Shown here: positions 9,075 through 17,170 of the stretch, in pieces
How the letters are laid out: each line of letters begins with the position of its first letter
How positions within the stretch are numbered: position 1 is the stretch's first letter
Assembly (NCBI GenBank): GCA_963835465.1
Contig: CAWIFR010000007.1
Span: forward strand, 124,001-188,000
DNA from: Bog-756 sp963835465
Lineage (GTDB): Bacteria; Actinomycetota; Acidimicrobiia; Acidimicrobiales; RAAP-2
Direction: 5' to 3'
Length of the DNA: 64,000 nt
Program-made: the position numbers and the translations under genes
The notes under the pieces: model-generated
Told to the model about the DNA's origin: nothing
The model's database searches: none
What the model saw: the letters and a program-made list of their open reading frames with translations, nothing else

Positions 9075-9467
9075 TCAGCCCGGCTGGTTGATCAGGCTCT
9101 GGGCTGCCATGGTCAGGTACTGGAGGAGCTCGTCCCGGTCAGCCGCCTCCATCCCCGCTGCCTCGACGGCATCGGTCATGTGCCGGAGCCAGGCATCGGC
9201 AGCCGCGGTCCCGATGGGGAAGGGGGCGTGGCGCATCCGGAGCCGGGGGTGGCCCCGCTGGTCGCTGTAGTTCCGGGGCCCTCCCCAGTACTGCATGAGG
9301 AAGAGGGCCAGATGGGACTTGGACTCGGTCAGGTCGTCGGGGTACATGGGACGGAGCAGGACATCGGTGGCCACGCCCTCGTAGAACCGGTCGATCAGCG
9401 TGGTAAAGAACTCCTCGCCTCCCCACCGGTCAAAGGCACTCGGCATCGGGTCCCGCTTCAGTCGCAC
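9075..9467 (-). CDS. Group II truncated haemoglobin (GlbO-like)
   Basis: 130-residue 2-on-2 globin, the usual length of the group. Features are a GGEEFFTTLIDRFYEGVATD helix, a LRPMYPDDL segment, FLMQYWGGPRNYSDQRGHPRL with the group II QYWGGP signature, LRMRHAPFPIG containing the proximal His, and a DAWLRHM helix with the conserved Trp. It is expected to bind O2 or NO in the cytoplasm and serve redox or nitrosative protection, or oxygen delivery. GTG at 9467 lies six bases after TACAGT, consistent with a leaderless start; MPSAF eight codons in is an alternative start. Confidence 0.92.
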   Translation of the reverse strand: MRLKRDPMPSAFDRWGGEEFFTTLIDRFYEGVATDVLLRPMYPDDLTESKSHLALFLMQYWGGPRNYSDQRGHPRLRMRHAPFPIGTAAADAWLRHMTDAVEAAGMEAADRDELLQYLTMAAQSLINQPG

Positions 9468-9473
9468 GTACCG

Positions 9474-9479
9474 ACTGTA
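9474..9479 (-). promoter_or_regulatory. -10 element TACAGT, leaderless start of haemoglobin gene
   Basis: TACAGT on the minus strand, spacer CGGTAC, then GTG at 9467. No Shine-Dalgarno is possible. Confidence 0.6.
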
Positions 9480-9543
9480 GGCGGACCTGCATTAGCCTCG
9501 TGAACACCCGCAGAAGGGTGCTGAGCGACTCCGGAGGTCGAGC

Positions 9544-10782
9544 GTGTTCGAGTGGTCCGACGAGCAGTTGATGGTGCGGGAGGCGGTGCGACGCTTCGTC
9601 GAGGCCGAGGTGGTGCCCAACATCGAAGCCCTCGAGCACGGGGACATGGCCCCCTATGACATCATCCGGAAGCTGTACGCCACCTTCGGCATGGACCAGC
9701 TGGCCCGAGACCGGTTCAAGAAGCAGCTGGAGCGGAAGGCGTCCGGCGCCGGGGCCGAGTCCGAGCAGGAACGGGCGGAGCGGCAGGGTGACGGCGGGGC
9801 GGCCGCCATGACGCTCATCCCCATCATCGAGCTGTGCCACTACTGCCCGGGCATCGTCACCGCCATGGGCGTCAGCCTGGGGCTGGCCGGCGGCACCATC
9901 ATGAAGCAGGGCACCCCCGCCCAGATGGAGCGGTGGGGCCTCGACCTACTGACCGCCGAGAAGGTCGGGGCCTGGGCCATCACCGAGCCGAACTCGGGAT
10001 CCGACGCCCTGGGGGGGATGCAATCCACCGCCCGGCGCGACGGGGAGGAGTACATCCTCAACGGCAACAAGACCTTCATCACCAACGGCCCCTACGCCGA
10101 CACCATCGTCTTCTACGCCAAGCTCGACGACGGCTCCGAGACCCCGATCCGCGACCGCCAGGTGCTGACCTTTGTCCTGGAGAAGGGCATGGCCGGCCTC
10201 GAGCAGTCCAAGCCATTCCGGAAGATGGGCCTCCACTCTTCCCCCACCGGCGAGCTGTTCCTGACCGATGTCCGGGTGGGCCGGGATCACCTGCTGGGCG
10301 AGACCGAGGACGAGAGCGGCGGCAGCGGCCGGGACTCGGCCAAGGGCAACTTCGTGACCGAGCGGGCCGGCCTGGCGGCCATGTCCCTCGGCCTCATCGA
10401 GGAATGTCTGAAGCTGTCGGTGGAGTACGCCAAGAACCGCATGCTGTGGGGGCAGCCCATCGGCGACCGACAGTTGATCCAGCTCAAGTTGGCCAAGATG
10501 GAGGTGGCCCGGCTGAATGTGCAGAACCTGGTATTCCGCCACATCGAGCTGTCCGCCGCCGGCAAGACCCTGTCGCTGGCCGAGGCATCGGCCATGAAGC
10601 TCTACTCGGCCCAGGCCGCCTCCGAGGTGGCCATGGAGGCGGTCCAGCTGTTCGGCGGCAACGGCTACATGGCGGAGTTCCGAGTCGAGCAGCTGGCCCG
10701 GGACGCCAAGGTGTTCCAGATCTATGCCGGCACCGACGAGATCCAGATCACCCACATCGCCAAGGACCTCCTCAACCGCTGA
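9544..10782 (+). CDS. Acyl-CoA dehydrogenase family protein
   Basis: 412-residue flavoprotein with the family's FAD/substrate signatures: WAITEPNSGSD near residue 145, EYILNGNKTFITNG, FRKMGLHSSPTGE, YAKNRMLWGQPI, and a C-terminal LFGGNGYMAEF...IYAGTDEIQ. The position usually occupied by the catalytic Glu in YEGT is Ala. A Glu in TERAG at residue 273 matches the helix-G base of isovaleryl-CoA/long-chain dehydrogenases. Between residues about 56 and 92 there is a charged insertion (KKQLERKASGAG then EQERAERQGDGG). GTG at 9544 follows GGAGG at 9533-9537 by six bases. It acts in beta-oxidation or branched acyl-CoA breakdown; the substrate is not assignable. Confidence 0.9.
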   Translation: MFEWSDEQLMVREAVRRFVEAEVVPNIEALEHGDMAPYDIIRKLYATFGMDQLARDRFKKQLERKASGAGAESEQERAERQGDGGAAAMTLIPIIELCHYCPGIVTAMGVSLGLAGGTIMKQGTPAQMERWGLDLLTAEKVGAWAITEPNSGSDALGGMQSTARRDGEEYILNGNKTFITNGPYADTIVFYAKLDDGSETPIRDRQVLTFVLEKGMAGLEQSKPFRKMGLHSSPTGELFLTDVRVGRDHLLGETEDESGGSGRDSAKGNFVTERAGLAAMSLGLIEECLKLSVEYAKNRMLWGQPIGDRQLIQLKLAKMEVARLNVQNLVFRHIELSAAGKTLSLAEASAMKLYSAQAASEVAMEAVQLFGGNGYMAEFRVEQLARDAKVFQIYAGTDEIQITHIAKDLLNR

Positions 10783-10821
10783 CCGCCCCCCGGCGGACGG
10801 CCGTGCCCCCGCACCGGACGG

Positions 10822-12294
10822 TCAGCTCGACGGGCGGATGGCCCGTCGGATGGCGTCCTTGTCCCCCCACAGGCGCTGGATCCCCTCCAGCGATCGCCCC
10901 TTGGTCTCGGGAACGAACCGCAGCACGAAGAGATAGGTCACCGCACAGAACCCGGCGAACAGCCAGAACGTCCCGGCCTCGGTGATCAGGCTGACCAGGG
11001 ACAGGAAGAACTGGCTGACCAGCCAGGCGGCGAACCAGTTGGCTGCCGTGGCCACGGCCACGGCCCGGCCCCGGATATGGGACGGATAGATCTCGTTGAT
11101 GATGGTCCACACCACCGGACCCAGCGAGAAGGCGAACGAGGCGATGAAGGTGACCAGGAAGACGAGGGTCACCGTGCCGGTCAACGAACTGCCACCGCCG
11201 TGCGCCGAGCTGTGGCCCAGCACCTCGAACATGGCCCCCACCACGACCAGGCTCACCCCCATGCCCACCGAGCCGATGAGCAGCAGGGGCCGGCGACCGA
11301 ATCTGTCCACCCAGGCCACGGCCACGAACGTGGACACCACGTTGACCGCACCGATGGCCCACAGCGTGGCCAGGCTCTGACTGGCCGGCGTGGCGAACCC
11401 GGCGGCGGCGAAGATCTTGTCGGCGTAGTAGATGATGGCGTTGATGCCGGTCAGCTGCTGGAGGCAGGCCAGCATGATCCCGATGACCAGGGGGCGGCGC
11501 CACTTGACCGCGAAGACTTCGATCCACGAGCCTTTCGCCTCCTGCTCGTTGATGGCCTCGATCTCGGCCAGGTCGGCGTCGGCGTCGGCCCCGGGCTCGA
11601 CCTTCTGGAGGGCCACCCGGGCCGCGTCGTGGCGCCCCATCTTCACGTACCACCGGGGCGAGTCGGGCAGCGGGAGGACGGCCAGGACCAGGAGCACGGC
11701 GGGGACGGCCGAGATGCCCAGCATGACCCGCCATTGGTTGCCGTTGATCAACAGATAGTCGGCGAAGTAGGCCACGAAGATACCCATGGTGATAGCCAAC
11801 TGGTAGAGCGAGACCATGCGGCCGCGCAGTCGGCTCGGGGCCAGTTCGGCGGCGTAGAGGGGGGCGGCCACCGAGGCCACCCCGACGCCGAACCCCACCA
11901 GGAGGCGGCCCACCACCAGGACCCCCGACCCGGGGGCGAGCGCTTCGATCAGGGCTCCCGCGGTGAACAGCACGGCTGCCGCCACGATGGTCCACCGGCG
12001 ACCCTTGCGGTCAGCCAACCCACCGGCCACCAGCGCGCCGGCCATGGCCCCGAGTGTCACCCAGCTGGTGATGACCTCGAGGAGCAACGTCCCGACCGAG
12101 AATTCCTTCTGGATCCCGTCCAGGGCACCGGAGATGACACCCTGGTCGTAGCCGAACAGCAGCCCGGCCAGCATGATGACCAACCCCACCGCCATGAGGT
12201 AGCGGCCGGCCCGCACCGGCGGACGGCCCCGGGCTCCGCCCAGCGGGCCGCGGCCGGCGTGTTCACCGTCGGTGCCGTCGATCTGTGCGGTCAT
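10822..12294 (-). CDS. Sugar transporter, MFS sugar porter family
   Basis: 490-residue, 12-TM major facilitator of the sugar porter family. Signatures are GYDQGVISGAL in TM1, GGLADRKGRR after TM2, LYAAELAPSRLRGRMVS, PDSPRWYVKMGR at the end of TM6, QQLTGINAIIYYA in TM7, VDRFGRRPLL, and PETKGRSLEGI at the C-terminus. It is probably a proton-coupled importer of hexose or a similar sugar. The start ATG has a GGGGGAGA Shine-Dalgarno just upstream. A TAGCGT hexamer about 110 bases upstream could be its -10, giving a leadered mRNA unlike many neighbours. Confidence 0.92.
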   Translation of the reverse strand: MTAQIDGTDGEHAGRGPLGGARGRPPVRAGRYLMAVGLVIMLAGLLFGYDQGVISGALDGIQKEFSVGTLLLEVITSWVTLGAMAGALVAGGLADRKGRRWTIVAAAVLFTAGALIEALAPGSGVLVVGRLLVGFGVGVASVAAPLYAAELAPSRLRGRMVSLYQLAITMGIFVAYFADYLLINGNQWRVMLGISAVPAVLLVLAVLPLPDSPRWYVKMGRHDAARVALQKVEPGADADADLAEIEAINEQEAKGSWIEVFAVKWRRPLVIGIMLACLQQLTGINAIIYYADKIFAAAGFATPASQSLATLWAIGAVNVVSTFVAVAWVDRFGRRPLLLIGSVGMGVSLVVVGAMFEVLGHSSAHGGGSSLTGTVTLVFLVTFIASFAFSLGPVVWTIINEIYPSHIRGRAVAVATAANWFAAWLVSQFFLSLVSLITEAGTFWLFAGFCAVTYLFVLRFVPETKGRSLEGIQRLWGDKDAIRRAIRPSS

Positions 12295-12499
12295 CGTCTC
12301 CCCCGGCCGTGGCGCAGCCCACCTCGTCGCACCTGATGGATCCGGTCCGCACCCGATCGGGACGCTCCGGCCCGTGCCGGCCCGACCGATCGGACACGCT
12401 ATCGCCCCCTCCCCGGGAGGAGGCGCATCCGTCGGCCGCCTCCAGCCCGAATCGGCCGTGGCCGGCGGGTCGCCGGGTCGCCTCCGGCGGGACCGCCGG

Positions 12500-12505
12500 T
12501 ACAGT
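12500..12505 (+). promoter_or_regulatory. -10 element TACAGT, leaderless start of patatin gene
   Basis: TACAGT, spacer TGGTCG, then ATG at 12512. This places the start at 12512 rather than at upstream in-frame codons. Confidence 0.6.
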
Positions 12506-12511
12506 TGGTCG

Positions 12512-13474
12512 ATGCCCCGCCGCGACCGGTCCTCTGCCGCCTCCGCTAAGGCCGCGGCCTCGCTCGAGCTGGCCCGCCCCCGCGACTTCGATGCCGCCTA
12601 CGGCCGCGATGTCGACCGGGGCGTCTGCCTCGGCGGTGGCGGCCTGTTCTTCGTGGCCTGGCAGGTGGCCTACCTCCAGACGCTGGCCGGCTATGGCATC
12701 CGGTTCGACAATGCCGACCGGGTGGTCGGCACCTCCGCCGGCTCCATGGTGGCCACCGCCCTCACCGGCGGGAAGCTGAAGCGCCTCCACTCGGAGATCT
12801 CCCTGCTCTCCAAGGTCCCGTCCCTAGTGTCGGCGCTGGCCCCGGCCTCCACGCTCAGTCCGAGCCAGCAGCGGGCCCTCGACCTGTTCATCAAGGCCAC
12901 CGACGGCGATCGGTCGACCATCCAGGAGATCGGGCACGCCGCCCTGGCCGCCGCCGCCCCCAAGCCCGAGGTCATGCGCCGGAACATCGCCCTGGTGGTG
13001 GGCACCGGGCCGTGGACCGCGCCCTCCCTGCACATCACCTGCGTCGATGCCTACACCGGTGAGCGGTGCGTCGTGACCAAGGACTCCTACACCAGCCTGC
13101 CCCGGGCCGTTGCCGCCAGCAGTGCGGTGCCCGGGGTGTTCGCCCCCCAGCCGATCGGCGACCGCCGGTGCATGGACGGAGGGGTGAGCGGCACCGGAAC
13201 CCACCTCGACCTGCTCGGCGGGGCTCGGCGGGTCCTCATCTTGGCCCTGACCGACGGCAGCGACATTGCCGAGGGGATGATGACTTCGCACCCGGGCGAA
13301 GGCCTCCAGGAGCTGGAGGACCTGAAGGCCTCGGGGACCGATGTGATCCTGCGGGTCCCCGCCGAGGTCGACCTCATGATGTTGATGGAGCCCACCTCGG
13401 TACCGAGAGCTCTGGCCCTCGGCGTGAGCCAGGCCGCCGAGGACGCCGGGCTGCTGGCCGAATTCTGGCGCTGA
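12512..13474 (+). CDS. Patatin-like phospholipase family protein
   Basis: 320-residue serine hydrolase. The oxyanion motif is GVCLGGGGLFFVAWQ near residues 36-50, the nucleophile Ser lies in GTSAGS near 75, and the dyad Asp is in RRCMDGGVSG (DGG) near 220. It hydrolyses acyl esters of phospholipids or other lipids. There is no signal peptide, so it is cytoplasmic or membrane-peripheral. The start is taken from the leaderless -10 spacing. It ends against plsX, a phospholipid synthesis gene, with a shared hairpin; this may be coincidence. Confidence 0.88.
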   Translation: MPRRDRSSAASAKAAASLELARPRDFDAAYGRDVDRGVCLGGGGLFFVAWQVAYLQTLAGYGIRFDNADRVVGTSAGSMVATALTGGKLKRLHSEISLLSKVPSLVSALAPASTLSPSQQRALDLFIKATDGDRSTIQEIGHAALAAAAPKPEVMRRNIALVVGTGPWTAPSLHITCVDAYTGERCVVTKDSYTSLPRAVAASSAVPGVFAPQPIGDRRCMDGGVSGTGTHLDLLGGARRVLILALTDGSDIAEGMMTSHPGEGLQELEDLKASGTDVILRVPAEVDLMMLMEPTSVPRALALGVSQAAEDAGLLAEFWR

Positions 13475-13488
13475 CCTCCCCCGGAGGT
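13474..13488. terminator. Bidirectional hairpin between patatin gene and plsX
   Basis: ACCTCC-CCC-GGAGGT overlaps the last base of the patatin stop and precedes the plsX stop. Outer bases (CTG/CAG) can extend the pairing. It lies in the 18-base convergent gap. Confidence 0.5.
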
Positions 13489-13492
13489 GGGC

Positions 13493-14563
13493 TCAGTCGG
13501 TGGCCGCCGCCGACCCGTTGGGCACCGCATCGGCACCGACGGCCGGAGTGACCGAGGCGGCCACCGCCTCGACGAGGCCGGCGACGGCGAGGTCGTGGGC
13601 CACGGTGATGGCACTGACCATGGCCGCCGCCGAGGACGAACCGTGGCTGATCACGCAGACCCCGTCCACTCCCAGCAGCATGGCCCCACCGGTGGTGTCG
13701 GGATCGAGGTTGGCAGCCAAGGGGAGCAGGTGGGGGAAGAGGGCCTCGGATGCTTCGGCCACTTCCGGGCGGCCCAAGATCTCGGTCAGGGCCCCGATCA
13801 GGAAGCGCAGCGTGCCCTCCATGGTCTTCAGGGCCACGTTGCCGGTGAAGCCATCGGTCACCACCACGTCGGCGATGTCGTCGAAGAAGTCGCGGCCCTC
13901 GACGTTGCCGACGAAGTCGAACCCCGGGCCGCCGGCGCCGGCGGCCAGGAGGGCGTGGGTCTCCTTCTCCAGCGGGGTGCCCTTGGACTTCTCCTCACCG
14001 ATGGAGAGCAGGGCCACTCGGGGCCGCTCCACCCCGTAGCGCTTGGCGGCGAAGGCCGCGCCCATCTGGGCGAACTGCACCAGCATGGCCGCCGTGCACT
14101 CGGCGTTGGCCCCCGAGTCCAGCAGCACGGTAGGCCAGCCCCGCTTCAGGTTGGGGATGGGGGTGACGATGGCCGGACGGATCACGCTGGGCAGGCGCCC
14201 CATGCGGAGGAGGGCCGACGCCATGGTGGCCCCGGTGTTCCCGGCCGACACCATGGCCATGGCCCGTCCGTCCCGGACCGCCTCGGCCGCCCGGACCAGG
14301 GAGGAGTCCTTCTTCCGACGGACCCCCTGCCCGGGGTCGTCGTCCATGCCGATGACCTCGCTGGCGGGGAAGCACGGGAGGTCGCCGGTGTCGCCCATCT
14401 CCCCCGGCCGGCCGACCAGGGCCACCTTGATGTCGCTGTGTTCGGCCACCTGACGGGCCCCGGCCACGATCTCGTCAGGGGCCCGGTCGCCGCCCATGGC
14501 GTCGACCATCACCGGGAGTGCGGCCAACGCGTCGCCGGTCGGCCGTGGGGCGCCACGCGCCAC
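13493..14563 (-). CDS. plsX: Phosphate acyltransferase PlsX
   Basis: PlsX converts acyl-ACP to acyl-phosphate for phospholipid synthesis. Motifs are VMVDAMGGDRAPDEIV at the N-terminus, SAGNTGATMASAL, RPAIVTPIPN, LLDSGANAECTA, LLSIGEEKSKGT, FVGNVEGRDFF and VVTDGFTGNVALK. Length is 356 residues from GTG at 14563, whose first base is the last base of the rpmF TAG; an internal ATG just before VDAMGGD would give the more usual N-terminus. Coupling with rpmF is the classical rpmF-plsX arrangement. It is a peripheral membrane enzyme. The C-terminal VGADAVPNGSAAATD tail is probably disordered. Confidence 0.95.
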   Translation of the reverse strand: MARGAPRPTGDALAALPVMVDAMGGDRAPDEIVAGARQVAEHSDIKVALVGRPGEMGDTGDLPCFPASEVIGMDDDPGQGVRRKKDSSLVRAAEAVRDGRAMAMVSAGNTGATMASALLRMGRLPSVIRPAIVTPIPNLKRGWPTVLLDSGANAECTAAMLVQFAQMGAAFAAKRYGVERPRVALLSIGEEKSKGTPLEKETHALLAAGAGGPGFDFVGNVEGRDFFDDIADVVVTDGFTGNVALKTMEGTLRFLIGALTEILGRPEVAEASEALFPHLLPLAANLDPDTTGGAMLLGVDGVCVISHGSSSAAAMVSAITVAHDLAVAGLVEAVAASVTPAVGADAVPNGSAAATD

Positions 14564-14742
14564 TAGTCGACTTCGATCGCCTGTCGGCCTTTGTACCAAC
14601 CGCAGTTGGGGCACACGATGTGGGGCAGCTTGGCGGTGGAACACTGGGGGCATACGGAGCGGGCCGGCGCCTTCAGCACCCAGTTGGATGCCCGGCGGCT
14701 GCGGCTCTTCGCCTTGGAGGTCTTCTTCTTCGGTACGGCCAT
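14563..14742 (-). CDS. rpmF: 50S ribosomal protein bL32
   Basis: 59 residues: basic MAVPKKKTSKAKSRSRRAS, then a zinc ribbon with two CxxC pairs (VCPQCSTAKLPHIVCPNC) and the GWYKGRQAIEVD end. The zinc-binding (C+) form is usual in actinobacteria. It lies immediately upstream of plsX on the same strand and overlaps it by one base. Located in the large ribosomal subunit near the exit tunnel. Confidence 0.97.
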   Translation of the reverse strand: MAVPKKKTSKAKSRSRRASNWVLKAPARSVCPQCSTAKLPHIVCPNCGWYKGRQAIEVD

Positions 14743-14814
14743 AGGGATGGCATCCTAGGCGATGGACGGCCTGGGTTGATCACACCCCCGGACCCGCCCC
14801 GATCAGTGCCGGGC

Positions 14815-15399
14815 TCAGGCGTCCCGAAGGGAGTCGAGGGCCGACCAGCGCGGGTCGGTGGCCGGTGGGCAAGCGCACGGAGCTTCGTTCCAGTTGGCCC
14901 CGCACTGGGGACAGAGCCCGAGGCATCCCTCCGAGCACAGGGGGGCCAGCGGCAGATCGAGCAGCACGGCATCCCGGGCCAGGGGCTCCAGGTCCAGCTC
15001 GTCGCCGGCCAGCGGGTAGGCATCCTCGTCGGCGTCGGTGCCGCCGGCGGGGACGAAGCGCTCGCGGACCCGGGCTGCCACCTCGCCAACCACCCGACCT
15101 CCGCACCGTCGGCACTCACCCTGCCACGGGGCGGTCACGGTGCCCGAGATGGTGATGCCCCCGGGGTAGGAGGTCAGCTCCACGTCGGCACAGATCGAGG
15201 CGCCGGCGGGGACGAACACCCCCACCGCCGCCAGGCCGTCGATCACGCCGCAGCGGGTTTCGTGGCGGGTGGTGCCCGCCACCTTGCGCACGGCGGCCAC
15301 CTGCACGATGAAGGGACGGGAGGCCCGGCCCGCCGGCGCGGCGTCCGCGCCGGACCGGGGGGTTCCCAGGGGGTCCACGGGCGTGGGATCGCTCCTCAC
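14815..15399 (-). CDS. DUF177 (YceD-like) zinc-ribbon protein
   Basis: About 194 residues of the DUF177/YceD family, which nearly always precedes rpmF. It has GECRRCGGRVVGEV (CxxC) mid-protein, an acidic DEDAYPLAGDELDLEPLARD segment, and a C-terminal LCSEGCLGLCPQCGANWN cysteine cluster. It is linked by co-occurrence to ribosome/23S rRNA metabolism; the molecular role is not settled. The start is uncertain: GTG at 15399 follows the previous stop directly, GTG at 15378 is an alternative, and ATG at 15450 would overlap the upstream gene by 38 bases. Confidence 0.88.
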   Translation of the reverse strand: MRSDPTPVDPLGTPRSGADAAPAGRASRPFIVQVAAVRKVAGTTRHETRCGVIDGLAAVGVFVPAGASICADVELTSYPGGITISGTVTAPWQGECRRCGGRVVGEVAARVRERFVPAGGTDADEDAYPLAGDELDLEPLARDAVLLDLPLAPLCSEGCLGLCPQCGANWNEAPCACPPATDPRWSALDSLRDA

Positions 15400-15412
15400 C
15401 GAACCGGTCGGC

Positions 15413-16027
15413 TCAGGCGAGGTCCTGGTCGAAGAAGCCCTCTGGCTCATCGACGCGGCCCCCGGCCCCGTTGGCGCTGGGCGCGGGTCCGACCGAGGTC
15501 AGGCCGCCCTCGCCGATGTCCACGTTGGGAATGGGCGTGACCTGGAGCTTCTCGCGCCCGGCCTGGACGGTCTTCATGGTGCGATCGAGGACGATCTCGA
15601 AGCTGGCCAGCTTCTGATCGGCGTAGTCCTCGGCCTCGTGCCGCATCCGGCGGGCCTCCTCGTTGGCGTCGTCCAGGATGCGCTGGGCCACATGGTTGGC
15701 CTGGCGCACGATCTCGGTGCGCTGCACCATCCGCTCGGCCTGGACCCGCACCTCCTCGAGGAGGGCGTCGGCCTCCCGGCCCTTCTCGGCCAGGAACTCG
15801 TCCCGCTCCTTCAGGAGCCAGCGGGCCTGACGCAGCTCGTCGGGCATGCGGTCGAGCGCGGCCTGCAGCAGTTCGGCCAGCTCCTCGCGTGACACCAGCA
15901 CCGACGCGGAGAGCGGCATGGCCTTGGCCGTCTGGACCAGGTCCAGGGCGGTCCGGATCAGCGCCTCGGCGTCGAGCTCCTCGCTCGCCGCCCGCTCTCG
16001 GTCGAGGTCCTCGAACAGATCACTCAT
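15413..16027 (-). CDS. DivIVA-like coiled-coil protein (SepIVA-type)
   Basis: 204-residue, strongly helical, charged protein with long coiled-coil stretches (REELAELLQAALDRMPDEL, EKGREADALLEEVRVQAERM, DDANEEARRMRHEAEDYADQ). It resembles mycobacterial SepIVA (Rv2927c), which also sits between coaD/rsmD-type genes and a DUF177 gene. SepIVA is a septum-associated regulator of division and polar growth; that role here is inferred from sequence type plus synteny. The start ATG overlaps the coaD stop by eight bases. The unstructured tail ends EGFFDQDLA. Confidence 0.78.
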   Translation of the reverse strand: MSDLFEDLDRERAASEELDAEALIRTALDLVQTAKAMPLSASVLVSREELAELLQAALDRMPDELRQARWLLKERDEFLAEKGREADALLEEVRVQAERMVQRTEIVRQANHVAQRILDDANEEARRMRHEAEDYADQKLASFEIVLDRTMKTVQAGREKLQVTPIPNVDIGEGGLTSVGPAPSANGAGGRVDEPEGFFDQDLA

Positions 16028-16502
16028 CGGAATACTTCTCCTGCAGCCGTTGGGCCACCACCTTGGGAACGAAGGACGTCACATCGCCGCCGAACCGGGC
16101 CACCTCCCGGAGGAGCCTCGAGGCGATGAAGGAATGGGCGGAGCTGGTGGGGATGAACAGGGTCTCCACTCCGGAGAGCTGCTTGTTCATCTGAGCCATC
16201 TGCAGCTCGTTCTCGAAGTCTGAGACCGCCCGAAGCCCCTTGACGATGGCGGTGGCCCCGACGTCCTGGGCCACGTTCACCACCAGGGTGCTCACCGACA
16301 CGATCCGCACGTTGACCAGGTGGGCCAAGGACTCCTCGAGCATCTCCTGACGCTCGTCCAGCTCGAAGAGGGCCTCGCTCTTTTGGGGATTGCGCAGCGT
16401 GGCCACGACGACCTCATCGAACAGGCGGGCGGCCCGCTCGATGACCTCGAGGTGTCCGTTGTGCACCGGGTCGAAGGACCCGGGTATGAGCGCAATCCTC
16501 AC
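16020..16502 (-). CDS. coaD: Phosphopantetheine adenylyltransferase
   Basis: Fourth step of coenzyme A synthesis: 4'-phosphopantetheine + ATP to dephospho-CoA. The 160 residues match the family length. Motifs are ALIPGSFDPVHNGHLEVI (nucleotidyltransferase HxGH), VKGLRAVSDFENELQMA and the SSAHSFIASRLLREVA substrate site. The GTG start at 16502 overlaps the rsmD TGA (GTGA), which is the common rsmD-coaD coupling. Confidence 0.97.
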   Translation of the reverse strand: MRIALIPGSFDPVHNGHLEVIERAARLFDEVVVATLRNPQKSEALFELDERQEMLEESLAHLVNVRIVSVSTLVVNVAQDVGATAIVKGLRAVSDFENELQMAQMNKQLSGVETLFIPTSSAHSFIASRLLREVARFGGDVTSFVPKVVAQRLQEKYSDE

Positions 16503-17080
16503 GTGGCACCTTCCTCTGCAGCAATTTCCGGACGGATCTCCGTGACCAGTTCCGGACGGGCCACGGTCACGATGGTACCCCCATACCGCTTCGATTTGAT
16601 GACTACCCACCCCTCGGGGGGGGCGATCTCCGCCCCGGATTCCAGAATGGCGAGATCGGCGGGAAGTCGCGCCACCAGGTCGCCCCATGCCTCGAACCGG
16701 TAGGGCGGGTCGACCAGGGCCAGGTCGTAGCGAGAGGCCGTGGTCGCCACCCACTGCTCGGCATCGGCCCGGATCACCGTGGCATCGCCCTCCCGCTCGG
16801 CCTCCCCGAGGCCCACCGAGTCCAGATTGGACCGGATGGCGGCCAACGCCGCCGGATCGCGCTCCACGAAGGTGGCCGACGCCGCGCCGCGGGACAGGGC
16901 CTCGATGCCCAGGGCGCCGGACCCGGCGAAGAGGTCGAGCACCAGGGCCCCCTCCACGCCGCCCTGGCTGAACAGGATGTCGAAGATGGCCTCACGCACC
17001 CGGTCGGAGGTCGGTCGAACGGCGTTCCCCGACGGAGCCACCAGGCGGCGGCCACGGAGGTCCCCACCGATTATTCGCAC
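16499..17080 (-). CDS. rsmD: 16S rRNA (guanine(966)-N(2))-methyltransferase
   Basis: 193-residue RsmD. The opening is MRIIGGDLRGRRLVAP, with RPTSDRVREAIFDIL, the SAM-binding LVLDLFAGSGALGIEALSRG and the catalytic DPPY (family D/N-PPY) in LALVDPPYRFEAW. It methylates 16S rRNA in the 30S subunit. GTG at 17080 lies six bases after TAGTCT with no Shine-Dalgarno, so the rsmD-coaD-sepIVA-like operon appears to begin as a leaderless mRNA. Confidence 0.96.
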   Translation of the reverse strand: MRIIGGDLRGRRLVAPSGNAVRPTSDRVREAIFDILFSQGGVEGALVLDLFAGSGALGIEALSRGAASATFVERDPAALAAIRSNLDSVGLGEAEREGDATVIRADAEQWVATTASRYDLALVDPPYRFEAWGDLVARLPADLAILESGAEIAPPEGWVVIKSKRYGGTIVTVARPELVTEIRPEIAAEEGAT

Positions 17081-17086
17081 CCGTCC

Positions 17087-17092
17087 AGACTA
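17087..17092 (-). promoter_or_regulatory. -10 element TAGTCT, leaderless start of rsmD operon
   Basis: TAGTCT on the minus strand, spacer GGACGG, then GTG at 17080. It is the likely promoter for rsmD-coaD-sepIVA-like. Confidence 0.6.
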
Positions 17093-17170
17093 CCGGGCAC
17101 CCCTCGCGCCCCCTCGTCGCTGCGGCCCGGGGGTCGACGGGCGGGTGGCATCCCGGCCGGGTCCTCGCCG

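Noticed and set aside
11077..12336. 419-codon plus-strand frame opposite the sugar transporter
   Set aside because: His/Asp/Gln-rich shadow sequence without a domain; the minus strand encodes a full 12-TM transporter.
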